A stretch of DNA of 64,000 nucleotides from JAVJST01 sp965229715 (GTDB taxonomy: Bacteria > Pseudomonadota > Alphaproteobacteria > Rhodospirillales > Casp-alpha2): positions 2,356,001-2,420,000 of the forward strand of contig CBDDJL010000002.1 in assembly GCA_965229715.1 (NCBI GenBank), read 5' to 3'. Below the pieces are notes generated by a model, which was not told the DNA's origin, did not search any database, and saw only the letters and a list, made by a program, of their open reading frames with translations. Position 1 is the first letter of the stretch, and every line of letters starts with the position of its first letter. Of the stretch, positions 12,881 through 21,377 are shown in pieces. The position numbers and the translations under genes were made by a program.

Positions 12881-12976
12881 AGGCGCATTTTGGCGTGTCG
12901 TTTCGCCTCTGACAAGCGGGGCGCTTGCGAAGTGCAGCGATGCGACGTAATAGGTTGCGCGTCGCCCCGGATATCC

Positions 12977-13052
12977 GCCGGCTTAGCTCAGTTGGTAGAG
13001 CGGCTGATTTGTAATCAGTAGGTCGCGGGTTCGACTCCTGCAGCCGGCACCA
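12977..13052 (+). tRNA. tRNA-Thr (anticodon TGT)
   Basis: This 76-base cloverleaf has acceptor GCCGGCT pairing with AGCCGGC, D arm AGCTCAGTTGGTAGAGC, anticodon loop TTTGTAA with anticodon TGT, and T arm GCGGGTTCGACTCCTGC. CCA is encoded. It stands alone on the plus strand between two minus-strand genes. Confidence 0.97.
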
Positions 13053-13073
13053 TCCCCTTCCGACGACCAGCAA

Positions 13074-13523
13074 TCAGAGCGTATCGACGTAGAGTCCGAC
13101 CCCGCTCGGATCAATTCCCAAACGACTGCAGATCGAGACGATTTCAATCTGATCGGCAAGCTGGGTCTCGGCGTTCGATTCGCTCACCGCGAGACAGATT
13201 CTGACGACGAGATCCCGGCAACCGGGAGTGGTCAGGTTGCTCTCCAGCGCTTGCCAGGTTCGCTCGTGCCCATCCATGGGATTGGCAAGGATATCATCGC
13301 AAAATGCCCTGAAGATTTCGATGCCCTCGTGCGGATCGAATGCCTGCAACTGTTTTAACGTCTGCAAGATCTGATCGACGCGAACATGCTCGCTGAAGGA
13401 CACGTTGCCGTCGGCAGTCGCCACCAGAGCGCACGCCGCCATGGACGCCGTCAGGAACGGCCGTTGGCGCCGCCGCTCTAAATGATCCTGATAACCGTCG
13501 ATCAATTCGGAGAGAAAACCCAT
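13074..13523 (-). CDS. TerB-like domain protein
   Basis: This 149-residue protein begins MGFLSELIDGYQDHLERRRQ. It contains an all-helical domain with the pattern SMAACALVATADGNVSFSEH, resembling the TerB (tellurite resistance/DjlA N-terminal) fold, where acidic residues in the ADG loop can bind metal. The start at 13523 is chosen for the AGGAG site upstream; an earlier in-frame start at 13580 lacks one. No other ter genes are near, so a role in tellurite resistance should not be assumed. Confidence 0.65.
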   Translation of the reverse strand: MGFLSELIDGYQDHLERRRQRPFLTASMAACALVATADGNVSFSEHVRVDQILQTLKQLQAFDPHEGIEIFRAFCDDILANPMDGHERTWQALESNLTTPGCRDLVVRICLAVSESNAETQLADQIEIVSICSRLGIDPSGVGLYVDTL

Positions 13524-13712
13524 TACACATTCACTCCTGAACGAAGTCTCTTCGGTGACAGCGCGACCGTAACGCACCACGCCAGACTATCAACATTCGT
13601 GCCATAGCCGAAACGCCGATCACGGCGCCATCGCGATCCGGTTTCCGCTTGATCGCACGCGGCCGTGACGTCACTTCTATCATATCCGTCCATCAACCGA
13701 TCGAGGCCCGAC

Positions 13713-14708
13713 ATGAATCCGTCCGCTCCCGCACAGCCGATTATCGTCATTCAGGGCGCAAAGGGACCGGCCGATATTCCGAACATCGACACGCTGCCTG
13801 ACGACGTCGAGATCCGTTTCGCTGCGGGCGGCGATGCGTTTGCCGATGCGCTTCACGGAGCCGACGTTCTTTTCGGCTGGGACTTCCGGGGCGACCTGCT
13901 TCAATCCAATTGGCAACACGCGGATTCACTCCGCTGGATTCAGTGGTCGGGCGCCGGCGTCGATACCGTCATATTCGACGACCTCGTCCAGAGCGACGTG
14001 ATCCTGACCAATGCACGCGGCGTGTTCGACCGGGCGATGGCAGAATATGCCGTCGGATTGATGCTTGCGCATTTCAAGAAGTTTCCCAAGGTCTTTGCCG
14101 ACCAGCGGAGTCGCCATTGGGAACACGGTTTCACCAACCGTCTCACCGGCCGGCGGGCCCTGATCGTCGGCGTCGGCAGCATTGGCCGTGAAATGGCGCG
14201 CCTGTTCAGAGCGGTCGGACTTGAGGTCGCGGGTGTCGGCCGGCGCGCACGGTCGGGCGATCCGGATTTCGGCACGATCCATGCTGTCGCCGACCTCGAC
14301 AGCGTCCTCGGCACCGCCGATATCGTCATGCTGATCGTGCCGTATACGCCCGAAACCGAAAACATGTTCGGCGCCGAACAATTCGCGGCGATGCAAGAAA
14401 CGGCGTTGTTCATGAACTTCGGGCGCGGCGCCCTGGTCGACGAGGACGCGCTGATTGCGGCGCTCGCGACCGAAACCATCGCGGGCGCGGCCATCGACGT
14501 GGCCCGCCAAGAGCCCCTGCCCGCCGATCACCCGTTGTGGCGCGCACGGAACATCATCATCACGCCCCACGTATCCGGCGACTACATTGAAAGTCTCGAA
14601 GACATCGCAGCGCTGTTCTACGACAATCTCGGCCGCTACATGCGGGGCGAACCGCTCCGCAACCTTGTCGACAAACATACCGGCTTTGCCGCACCCGACC
14701 CGGGTTAA
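13713..14708 (+). CDS. D-isomer-specific 2-hydroxyacid dehydrogenase
   Basis: This 331-residue NAD(P)-dependent oxidoreductase starts MNPSAPAQPIIVIQGAKG. The Rossmann motif GVGSIGREMARLFRAVGLEV lies near residues 153-172. The substrate-side segment NFGRGALVDEDALIAAL and the terminal PLWRARNIIITPHVSGDY, with the conserved catalytic His, follow. This fits the family that reduces glyoxylate or hydroxypyruvate (GhrA-like) or oxidises D-2-hydroxyacids. The start is set at 13713, after a GAGG site. It is 109 bases upstream of the DMSP-lyase-like gene on the same strand; a functional link is unproven. Confidence 0.85.
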   Translation: MNPSAPAQPIIVIQGAKGPADIPNIDTLPDDVEIRFAAGGDAFADALHGADVLFGWDFRGDLLQSNWQHADSLRWIQWSGAGVDTVIFDDLVQSDVILTNARGVFDRAMAEYAVGLMLAHFKKFPKVFADQRSRHWEHGFTNRLTGRRALIVGVGSIGREMARLFRAVGLEVAGVGRRARSGDPDFGTIHAVADLDSVLGTADIVMLIVPYTPETENMFGAEQFAAMQETALFMNFGRGALVDEDALIAALATETIAGAAIDVARQEPLPADHPLWRARNIIITPHVSGDYIESLEDIAALFYDNLGRYMRGEPLRNLVDKHTGFAAPDPG

Positions 14709-14817
14709 CGGCCGCCGCATTCACAATTTTTCGTCGGGCGACGAATTTAATTGAATTGCGCCCCTTGCCGGACCGCATGATCATTCCCTATCGACCATCC
14801 GTTCCGGGGAATACGGC

Positions 14818-16077
14818 ATGCAAACCATTACATCACGCAAGGTATCGGCCGAAAATATTGCGGTTCAGAAAGGCGCCATGGATTACACCACGCCGCCGAC
14901 GGATCTTGATGCGGTGCGACTCTATCGCCTCGGTCGCGTACGCTCGGCGCTGAAAGCCCGCGACTACGCCGCCGCCATTCTCTGGGACCCGCTCAACACC
15001 CGCTACGCAACCGACGTGACCGACATGCAGCTCTGGAGCATGCACAACGAAGTCCGTTATGTCTTCGTACCGGCGGAAGGCCCCGTAATCGTCTTCGAGT
15101 TCGATGCCAAGGATCACTTCTCCTCGGGCATTCCGACGGTTGACGAAACCCGCCCCTCGACCTCGTTGTTTTACATGGGACAAGGTCATCGGCTTTCGGA
15201 AATGACAGGCAAATGGGCTGCGGAGATGGACGATCTCATCCGCGCCCACGGCGGCGGCAACAAGCGCATCGCCATTGACCGGATGGGCTACGAAGGCGCT
15301 CATATTCTCGCCTCCAGTTATGGTTACGAAATCTTCGACGGTTTCGAGCTGATGGAGAATGCCCGGCTGATCAAGTCGGACGGCGAAATCGCGCTGATGC
15401 GCCATTCCATCAATGTCTGTGAACAAGGCATCGGGAATATGCGCGCCGCATTGCAACCCGGCATTACCGAGAATGCCCTGTGGGCGAAACTGCACGAAAC
15501 CAATATCGCCCTCGGCGGTGAGTGGATCGAAACCCGTCTGCTGTCTTCCGGACCGCGCACCAATCCCTGGTATCAGGAGTGCTCCATGCGGCCGATCGAA
15601 AAGGGCGACATCGTCAGTTTCGATACCGACCTGGTCGGTCCCTATGGGTACTGCTGCGACATGTCGCGCTCATGGGTCTGCGGCGACGTCAAGCCGAGTG
15701 ACGAACAGCGTCGCCTGTACGCCATGGCGGTCGATCAGATGCGGCACAACCGGACACTGGTCAAAGCCGGGGCCTCGATTATCGAAATGGCGCAAAAGGC
15801 CTGGATCATTCCCGAAGATTGCTATGCCAACCGGTATACCGTTCTCTATCACGGTGTCGGATTGTGCGACGAGTATCCCGCCGTCATCCATGCCAGGGAT
15901 TACGATGCCGGCAAGGGGTTCGACTGCGTGCTCGAAGCCGGCATGACCATCTGCGTGGAGGCGCTGATCGGCGTCGAGGGCGGGCGCGAGTGCATCAAGC
16001 TCGAAGATCAGGTTCTCGTAACCGAAGACGGCTACGAGCAGTTGACCCACTATCCGTTCGAAGAAGAGTGGCTTTAA
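14818..16077 (+). CDS. dddP: DMSP lyase DddP (M24 peptidase fold)
   Basis: This 419-residue protein belongs to the creatinase/M24 fold, but details match DddP, which cleaves dimethylsulfoniopropionate to acrylate and dimethylsulfide. The metal-ligand pattern is complete: Asp269 and Asp271 in SFDTDL, Asp281 in CCDMSRSW, His345 in LYHGVGLCDEYP, Glu381 in CVEALIG and Glu396 in KLEDQ. From memory, spacings between ligands agree with those of characterised DddP to within one residue. Tyr340 and the proposed catalytic-base Asp (Asp351) are also present. The segments DPLNTRYATDVTDMQLW and GGEWIETRLLSSGPRTNPW are DddP-like. An Xaa-Pro peptidase is the alternative. It is convergent with ppx. Confidence 0.78.
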   Translation: MQTITSRKVSAENIAVQKGAMDYTTPPTDLDAVRLYRLGRVRSALKARDYAAAILWDPLNTRYATDVTDMQLWSMHNEVRYVFVPAEGPVIVFEFDAKDHFSSGIPTVDETRPSTSLFYMGQGHRLSEMTGKWAAEMDDLIRAHGGGNKRIAIDRMGYEGAHILASSYGYEIFDGFELMENARLIKSDGEIALMRHSINVCEQGIGNMRAALQPGITENALWAKLHETNIALGGEWIETRLLSSGPRTNPWYQECSMRPIEKGDIVSFDTDLVGPYGYCCDMSRSWVCGDVKPSDEQRRLYAMAVDQMRHNRTLVKAGASIIEMAQKAWIIPEDCYANRYTVLYHGVGLCDEYPAVIHARDYDAGKGFDCVLEAGMTICVEALIGVEGGRECIKLEDQVLVTEDGYEQLTHYPFEEEWL

Positions 16078-16083
16078 CGGACA

Positions 16084-17544
16084 TCAGCCGCCGATGCGGT
16101 AGTCGAGTTGCAACGCCTGAGCCAGATTCCTGACCCGGCGTTCGACCGACTCGCCGCCGAACATGGGCGCATTCTCACGGAACTCGAGCGAAAGCACGCC
16201 CTCTTCGATCGCGATCGCCGTCATCGCCAACAGACCGGGTGCGGAACCCGCCAGCCGATGTCCGAGTTGCAGCGCCAAGCCGGTAATCCCGGCGACGTTG
16301 CGCGCCTCTTCGGACGCCAGCGTCATGACGTCCTTGAGCAACCCGTCGCCGATGCTGCCGCCATAACGGATATAGACGGAAGCGGCCACAATGACGCGTT
16401 CCTGATGGGTCATACCCGCAAGCGGCAGCCGCAGCACCCGCAAAAAAGCGTGTTCGGCGCGATAATCGGGATGTTCGTGCCATCCGATGTCGCTCAACAG
16501 ACAGGCTGCCAAACGGCTACGCGCTTCAGCACCCGAATCGTCAGCGAACAGCGGTCGCATCCATTCATCGAGCTCCTCACCGGAAATGGTCGACCGGCCG
16601 TCGCGTACAACGACGCCGCGGCAGCCCGCAATCAACGGGTCGACCGCACGCTTGGTGCGCGGGATCGAACGGATCATTCGGCCTTCGCGCATGCCGAAGG
16701 CCGAAAACACGACCTGTTTCGGTTTGACGTGATCGAGCAGCACATCGAGAACCACGGCCGCCATGGGCAGGGTGTCGATACGTTTGCTCGGGATGCTCGG
16801 GATGCGTTTCAGCGTGGTCGTGCTGAGCTTGGAAACCAGTCCCGTCAGCTGTTTCGCTTCGCCACGGGAAACCGTGAAATTGTCGACGATGTGAAGCGGA
16901 TAGGACGATTGTTCGATCTGCAGCCGCGCCAAGGCGCGAATGGATCCGCCAACGCCGTAAATCGATCGGCCGGTGACCTTGCCGCCCCAGTCGATCGCTT
17001 CGATTTCGGCGGCGACGATCTTTCGCGCCTTTCGAACGTTGCCACCCGAGACCTCGTGCAGGCGGAGATGGCCGAACGGCAGGGAGAACTGACGGGCGCA
17101 TTCGCCGTTTTCGACATGCACCAGATCGAGACTGCCGCCGCCGAGATCGCAAACGATACCGTCGGCATCGGGAATTCCGTGCATAACGCCGACGGCGGCG
17201 AGGCGGGCCTCCTCCTCGCCGCTCAGGATTTCAACGTCGATTCCGCAACGGTCCTTGATCGCGGCGACAAACGCATGACCATCCTCCGCATCGCGGACGG
17301 CGGCCGTTGCGACCAGTGATAGCGCGTCCACCGACATGGCCCTGGACAGGCGCACGAAGCGATCGATACTGGTGAGAGCCTGTTCGGTGCCGTCGGGGTT
17401 AAGGCGCCCCGTTTCATGCAGGCCAGCACCAAGCCGGCAGGCAACCCTCTCGTTGAACATCGGGACCGGTAGCTGACTGTCCACGTCATAGACAACGAGG
17501 CGCACGGTGTTCGATCCGATGTCGACGACGCCCACTCGTTCCAA
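16084..17544 (-). CDS. ppx: Exopolyphosphatase (Ppx/GppA family)
   Basis: This 486-residue phosphatase of the ASKHA fold releases phosphate from polyphosphate or hydrolyses pppGpp. The first phosphate loop VVDIGSNTVRLVVYD (residues 5-19), the catalytic segment ILSGEEEARLA (the second Glu is normally catalytic) and the second loop VCDLGGGSLDLV are all present. A C-terminal helical HD-like domain of about 170 residues follows. It lies 133 bases downstream of ppk on the same strand, so polyphosphate synthesis and breakdown genes are paired, as in many proteobacteria. Confidence 0.92.
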   Translation of the reverse strand: MERVGVVDIGSNTVRLVVYDVDSQLPVPMFNERVACRLGAGLHETGRLNPDGTEQALTSIDRFVRLSRAMSVDALSLVATAAVRDAEDGHAFVAAIKDRCGIDVEILSGEEEARLAAVGVMHGIPDADGIVCDLGGGSLDLVHVENGECARQFSLPFGHLRLHEVSGGNVRKARKIVAAEIEAIDWGGKVTGRSIYGVGGSIRALARLQIEQSSYPLHIVDNFTVSRGEAKQLTGLVSKLSTTTLKRIPSIPSKRIDTLPMAAVVLDVLLDHVKPKQVVFSAFGMREGRMIRSIPRTKRAVDPLIAGCRGVVVRDGRSTISGEELDEWMRPLFADDSGAEARSRLAACLLSDIGWHEHPDYRAEHAFLRVLRLPLAGMTHQERVIVAASVYIRYGGSIGDGLLKDVMTLASEEARNVAGITGLALQLGHRLAGSAPGLLAMTAIAIEEGVLSLEFRENAPMFGGESVERRVRNLAQALQLDYRIGG

Positions 17545-17677
17545 TCTATCACCCCTCGGCGAAAACGGCTGGCACTCCGCACCGTCGGCGCGTCTGACAA
17601 GGTCAAGTCAGTCAGGTCGTATGAACGGGAGACACCGGGCGAGTGTCAAGGGCAAAGCCGCCGCCGTCGTCAGAAGG

Positions 17678-19840
17678 CTAGGATTTCTTGCGCTTGCCGG
17701 TTTTTTTCTTCTTGTTCTTTTTGTCGCTGCCGAGACCCGAAAGGCTCGGATTCGTCATGAAGTAGTGGTGTGCATTGAAGCCCTCCAGGTTGCCGCGACG
17801 TTCAAACCGGCCGTCCGACTTCATTTCCCAGCTTTGCGCTTCGTCGCGCAGATTGGACACCATGATTTCGTTCAAGACCTGCTTATGCACGGTCGCGTTC
17901 TCGATCGGCACCAGGGTTTCAACCCGCCGATTGAGATTCCGCGGCATCAGATCGGCCGACGAAATGAAGATCCTGGCTTCGTCCGAGGGCAAAGGATCGC
18001 CATTGGCGAAAATGTAAATTCGCGAATGCTCCAGGAAACGTCCGACGATACTCTTGACCTTGATGTTCTCGGACATCCCCGAAACGCCGGGCCGCAGACA
18101 ACAGATGCCGCGAATGACCAGGTCGATCGGCACGCCGGCGCCGGACGCATCGTAGAGCGCCTCGATCAGTTCGGCATCGACGAGCGAGTTCATTTTCATC
18201 CAGATGCCGCTCGGCTTGCCGTCGCGGGCGTTTTGCGCCTCCTCGGCGATCATAGCCAACAGGTTGCGGCGCAGGGTGTCCGGCGAATAGGCCAGCTTTT
18301 CCATGGTCTTGGGCTGGGCGTACCCGGTCATATAGTTGAACAACCGCGCGGCGTCGCGACACAGCGCCGGATCGGACGTAAAAAACGACAGGTCCGTGTA
18401 AATCTTCGCCGTAATCGGATGGTAGTTTCCGGTCCCGAAGTGAACGTACGACCTCAAGCTGCCGCCTTCGCGGCGCACCACCAGATTGACCTTGGCATGG
18501 GTTTTCTTGTCGACAAAGCCGTAGACCACCTGACACCCCGCACGTTCCAGGTCGCGGGCCCAGCGAATGTTCGCTTCCTCGTCGAACCGCGCTTTGAGTT
18601 CGACCATGGCGGTGACCGATTTACCGGCCTCGGCGGCTTCGATCAGGGCAGCGACGATCGGCGACTGATTACTGGTCCGGTAAAGCGTCTGCTTGATCGC
18701 CACGACGTCGGGATCCAGGGCTGCCTGGCGGACGAACTGGACAACCACGTCGAAACTCTCGAACGGATGGTGAACGATGATGTCCTTCTTGCGGATTGCC
18801 GCGAAGACGTCGCCGCCAAAATCCCGAATTCGCTCCGGAAAGCGCGCGTTGAAGGGCTCGAACAAGAGGTCTCGACGCTCCTCGACGATCAGTTGCTTGA
18901 TGTCGGCGAGTCCAAGCAGTCCGTCGACGGGCAGTGCATCCTGCGGCTCGACGCCGAGTTGATCAATGACCAGATTGCGCAGGATATCGGGAATGTCGCT
19001 ATTGAAGGTCAGGCGAATCACACTGCCGCGCCGGCGGCGCTTCAGTGCCGATTCGAATGTCCGGACCAGATCTTCCGCCTCTTCGTCGATTTCCATCTCG
19101 CTGTCGCGAATGATGCGAAACCGCGAGCTCTCCATCACCTTGTAATCGGGAAACAGATGATTGAGGAACAGCCGGATCATCGCCTCGACCGGCAAGAAGC
19201 GGATCTTGGTGCCCGGCAAGCGGATAAACCGGTCGAGCTTGGCGGGTAACGGCAAAAGCGCATGGAGCGGCTCGTCGTCCCCCGGTTTGTGAAGCAGCAA
19301 AACCAGCGAAAAACCGAGATTGGGAATAAACGGGAACGGATGCGCCGGGTCGATGGCGAGTGGCGTCAGAACCGGAAACACGTCCTCCATAAAACGGTTT
19401 TCGAGCCACGCCCTGTCGCGCTTGCTGAGATCGTCGCCTTTGAGAACGGCAATGCCGGCGTCGTGCAAGAGGTCGCAAATCTCAAGCCAGCACGCATGCT
19501 GGTCGCGCATCAGTTGCGCGGCCGCCGCATTAAGGGCATCGAGCTGCTGGGATGGTGTCAGGCCGTCGTCGCTCGGCGTCGAAATGCCTGCACGTACCTG
19601 GCCCTTGAGACCGGCAACGCGCACCATGTAGAACTCGTCCAGATTGGCCGCCGAAATGGAGAGGAAACGAAGCCTCTCGAGCAAAGGATGCGAGGGGTTT
19701 CGGGCTTCTTCGAGCACACGGCCATTGAACGCAAGCCACGAAAGCTCGCGGTTGATGATCCGCGACCCTTCGCTACGCAGCGCATCCGCCGCCGCTGCCG
19801 CGACCGACGCCGCTTCCTTGCGGTCTTCCGGCACCGCCAT
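17678..19840 (-). CDS. ppk: Polyphosphate kinase 1
   Basis: This protein of about 720 residues polymerises the gamma phosphate of ATP into polyphosphate. The N-terminal domain signature INRELSWLAFNGRVLEEA is complete. The catalytic core contains HHPFESFDVVVQFVRQAA, KQTLYRTSNQSPIVAAL and VHFGTGNYHPITAKIYTDLS, where the His of NYH is the phosphorylated residue. The segment MPRNLNRRVETLVPI lies near the end, and the C-terminus is very Lys-rich. The open frame extends to 19900, but no ribosome-binding site supports that start; 19840 is a best guess. Confidence 0.94.
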   Translation of the reverse strand: MAVPEDRKEAASVAAAAADALRSEGSRIINRELSWLAFNGRVLEEARNPSHPLLERLRFLSISAANLDEFYMVRVAGLKGQVRAGISTPSDDGLTPSQQLDALNAAAAQLMRDQHACWLEICDLLHDAGIAVLKGDDLSKRDRAWLENRFMEDVFPVLTPLAIDPAHPFPFIPNLGFSLVLLLHKPGDDEPLHALLPLPAKLDRFIRLPGTKIRFLPVEAMIRLFLNHLFPDYKVMESSRFRIIRDSEMEIDEEAEDLVRTFESALKRRRRGSVIRLTFNSDIPDILRNLVIDQLGVEPQDALPVDGLLGLADIKQLIVEERRDLLFEPFNARFPERIRDFGGDVFAAIRKKDIIVHHPFESFDVVVQFVRQAALDPDVVAIKQTLYRTSNQSPIVAALIEAAEAGKSVTAMVELKARFDEEANIRWARDLERAGCQVVYGFVDKKTHAKVNLVVRREGGSLRSYVHFGTGNYHPITAKIYTDLSFFTSDPALCRDAARLFNYMTGYAQPKTMEKLAYSPDTLRRNLLAMIAEEAQNARDGKPSGIWMKMNSLVDAELIEALYDASGAGVPIDLVIRGICCLRPGVSGMSENIKVKSIVGRFLEHSRIYIFANGDPLPSDEARIFISSADLMPRNLNRRVETLVPIENATVHKQVLNEIMVSNLRDEAQSWEMKSDGRFERRGNLEGFNAHHYFMTNPSLSGLGSDKKNKKKKTGKRKKS

Positions 19841-19945
19841 GTCGTGACCCGTATCCAATACGGCCCCCATTGAACGAAATTCAGCCCATGGCAGTACCAT
19901 AGACTGAAATTGTTACAAAAAAAGGTCGGATTGAACGGTGCGAAC

Positions 19946-21271
19946 CTACATGCGGTCGCTGAGATAGCGGCTCGTCAGCGGCAGGGTTTCGAGTTTCTGA
20001 CGGCGACCGTAGTTCCGAACGAATTCCCGCAGCATCGGCCGGTCGCCATCAAGAAGCACCGTCGGATGCTGATAGCACGCCGCAAGCAGCGCCACATCGA
20101 TGGATTTCCCACGTTGGTAAGCGCCGAACAGTTTCGCTGCTGCCGTGCCGCGCGTCGCGATTTCCAGCAGAGCCGAAATATGATCGGCAATGCCGCCGGC
20201 ACTGCGCCCGAACAATTCCATCAACAGTCGGTTATCCTGGTCGAGTGGCGCGTGATACCCATCGGCGAGCACCGTCATTTCGCGCCACACGTTGGCGGCA
20301 TGGGCGTTTTGACGCTTGATGGCATCGCACTGCCGTTGCCATTCCTCCGTGCTGGGTTTGCGCGCGCTGTCACCGGTTGTAACGCGCCTGCCATGATGCG
20401 GGATGGGTTGATTACCCGGTTTTTCCGGCATCGGCATCTGGGTGGTTCTTTCCAACCAGGCGCTTCGCCAGGCCTCCCACAACAGCATTCGATTGGCGCT
20501 CTCCGTCAGCACGCCGTGAACCCGGGCATGCCAGGCGCCGGGGGATTCCTGTTCGAGGTGGGCCACGATTTTCCGGCATCTGACGTAGACTGTCGGCAGG
20601 ATATGTTGCCGGACGATACGCAGATAGCGTTCCGCAAAACGCCGCGACAATAGGAACGGCAGCCGGCCCCTGATCTGGTTTTTCGTTTCGATTTCGCCGC
20701 GCATGACGGCGAAGCGATCCGCCATAATCTCGCAAAAGGCGTCGCTGAACGCCGCCTGCACCGACTCGTACTCGCCCTTGCCGCCGCCCGGCGCCGGCGA
20801 CCAGTCATCGTCCGTATCGTCGAGAGCGACATCCAGGATTTCCGGCGATGCGCCTCTGCGATCGCGGTGATCGGCCGCATCGCCCGTAACGACTTTATCG
20901 TTGGTCGACAATTTGTTTCGGGCAATCCGGTCGTTCTTGATACCACGCAGCAATTTCACCGTGCGGACACGCACGACTTCGAGCGGGTCATGATGCCCAT
21001 CTTCCACGGTCGAGAGGTCGGTGATCTCGTTCAAGAGCTTGGTAAGAGCCTCGCGCCGCGGCTCGTCGCCGTTACGGGTAAACAACGTCGCGACGATCCC
21101 GGTCACCTGCTCGCGAATGGTGTCGACCGACCGCGCCCGTGCGATAACGCTGATGAGGCCACGCTCGGGGTCCTCGAAGATGCGCTCCCAATCGGCGCCG
21201 CCACCACGCTGTCCCGGCGCGGCGCTGGGCGCTCGCATGGGCGTCTCGGCTGTATCCTGGTTGAAGTTCAT
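19946..21271 (-). CDS. Conserved-looking protein of unknown function
   Basis: This 441-residue soluble protein starts MNFNQDTAETPMRAPSAAPG, with GAGGG upstream of the ATG at 21271. The N-terminal third is polar and likely disordered around 130-170 (DDTDDDWSPAPGGGKGEY). The middle contains helix-rich sequence FLLSRRFAERYLRIVRQHIL, and the C-terminal third has helices ending in LETLPLTSRYLSDRM. There are no membrane segments, signal peptide or recognisable catalytic motif. It precedes ppk by about 105 bases on the same strand. I do not recognise the family and assign no function. Confidence 0.6.
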   Translation of the reverse strand: MNFNQDTAETPMRAPSAAPGQRGGGADWERIFEDPERGLISVIARARSVDTIREQVTGIVATLFTRNGDEPRREALTKLLNEITDLSTVEDGHHDPLEVVRVRTVKLLRGIKNDRIARNKLSTNDKVVTGDAADHRDRRGASPEILDVALDDTDDDWSPAPGGGKGEYESVQAAFSDAFCEIMADRFAVMRGEIETKNQIRGRLPFLLSRRFAERYLRIVRQHILPTVYVRCRKIVAHLEQESPGAWHARVHGVLTESANRMLLWEAWRSAWLERTTQMPMPEKPGNQPIPHHGRRVTTGDSARKPSTEEWQRQCDAIKRQNAHAANVWREMTVLADGYHAPLDQDNRLLMELFGRSAGGIADHISALLEIATRGTAAAKLFGAYQRGKSIDVALLAACYQHPTVLLDGDRPMLREFVRNYGRRQKLETLPLTSRYLSDRM

Positions 21272-21377
21272 CTGTCCCTCGTTACGCGACCGGTCAGAGC
21301 GAGGACCGGCTGGCATGATCCTTATCGCAGGCGCGTAGCGACTGGGCAGTGACGTAAGTCACTCGAATATATACGTA

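Noticed and set aside
17507..19249. A 580-codon plus-strand open frame opposite ppk
   Set aside because: ppk motifs are complete on the minus strand. The plus frame runs into the ppx start and has shadow composition.
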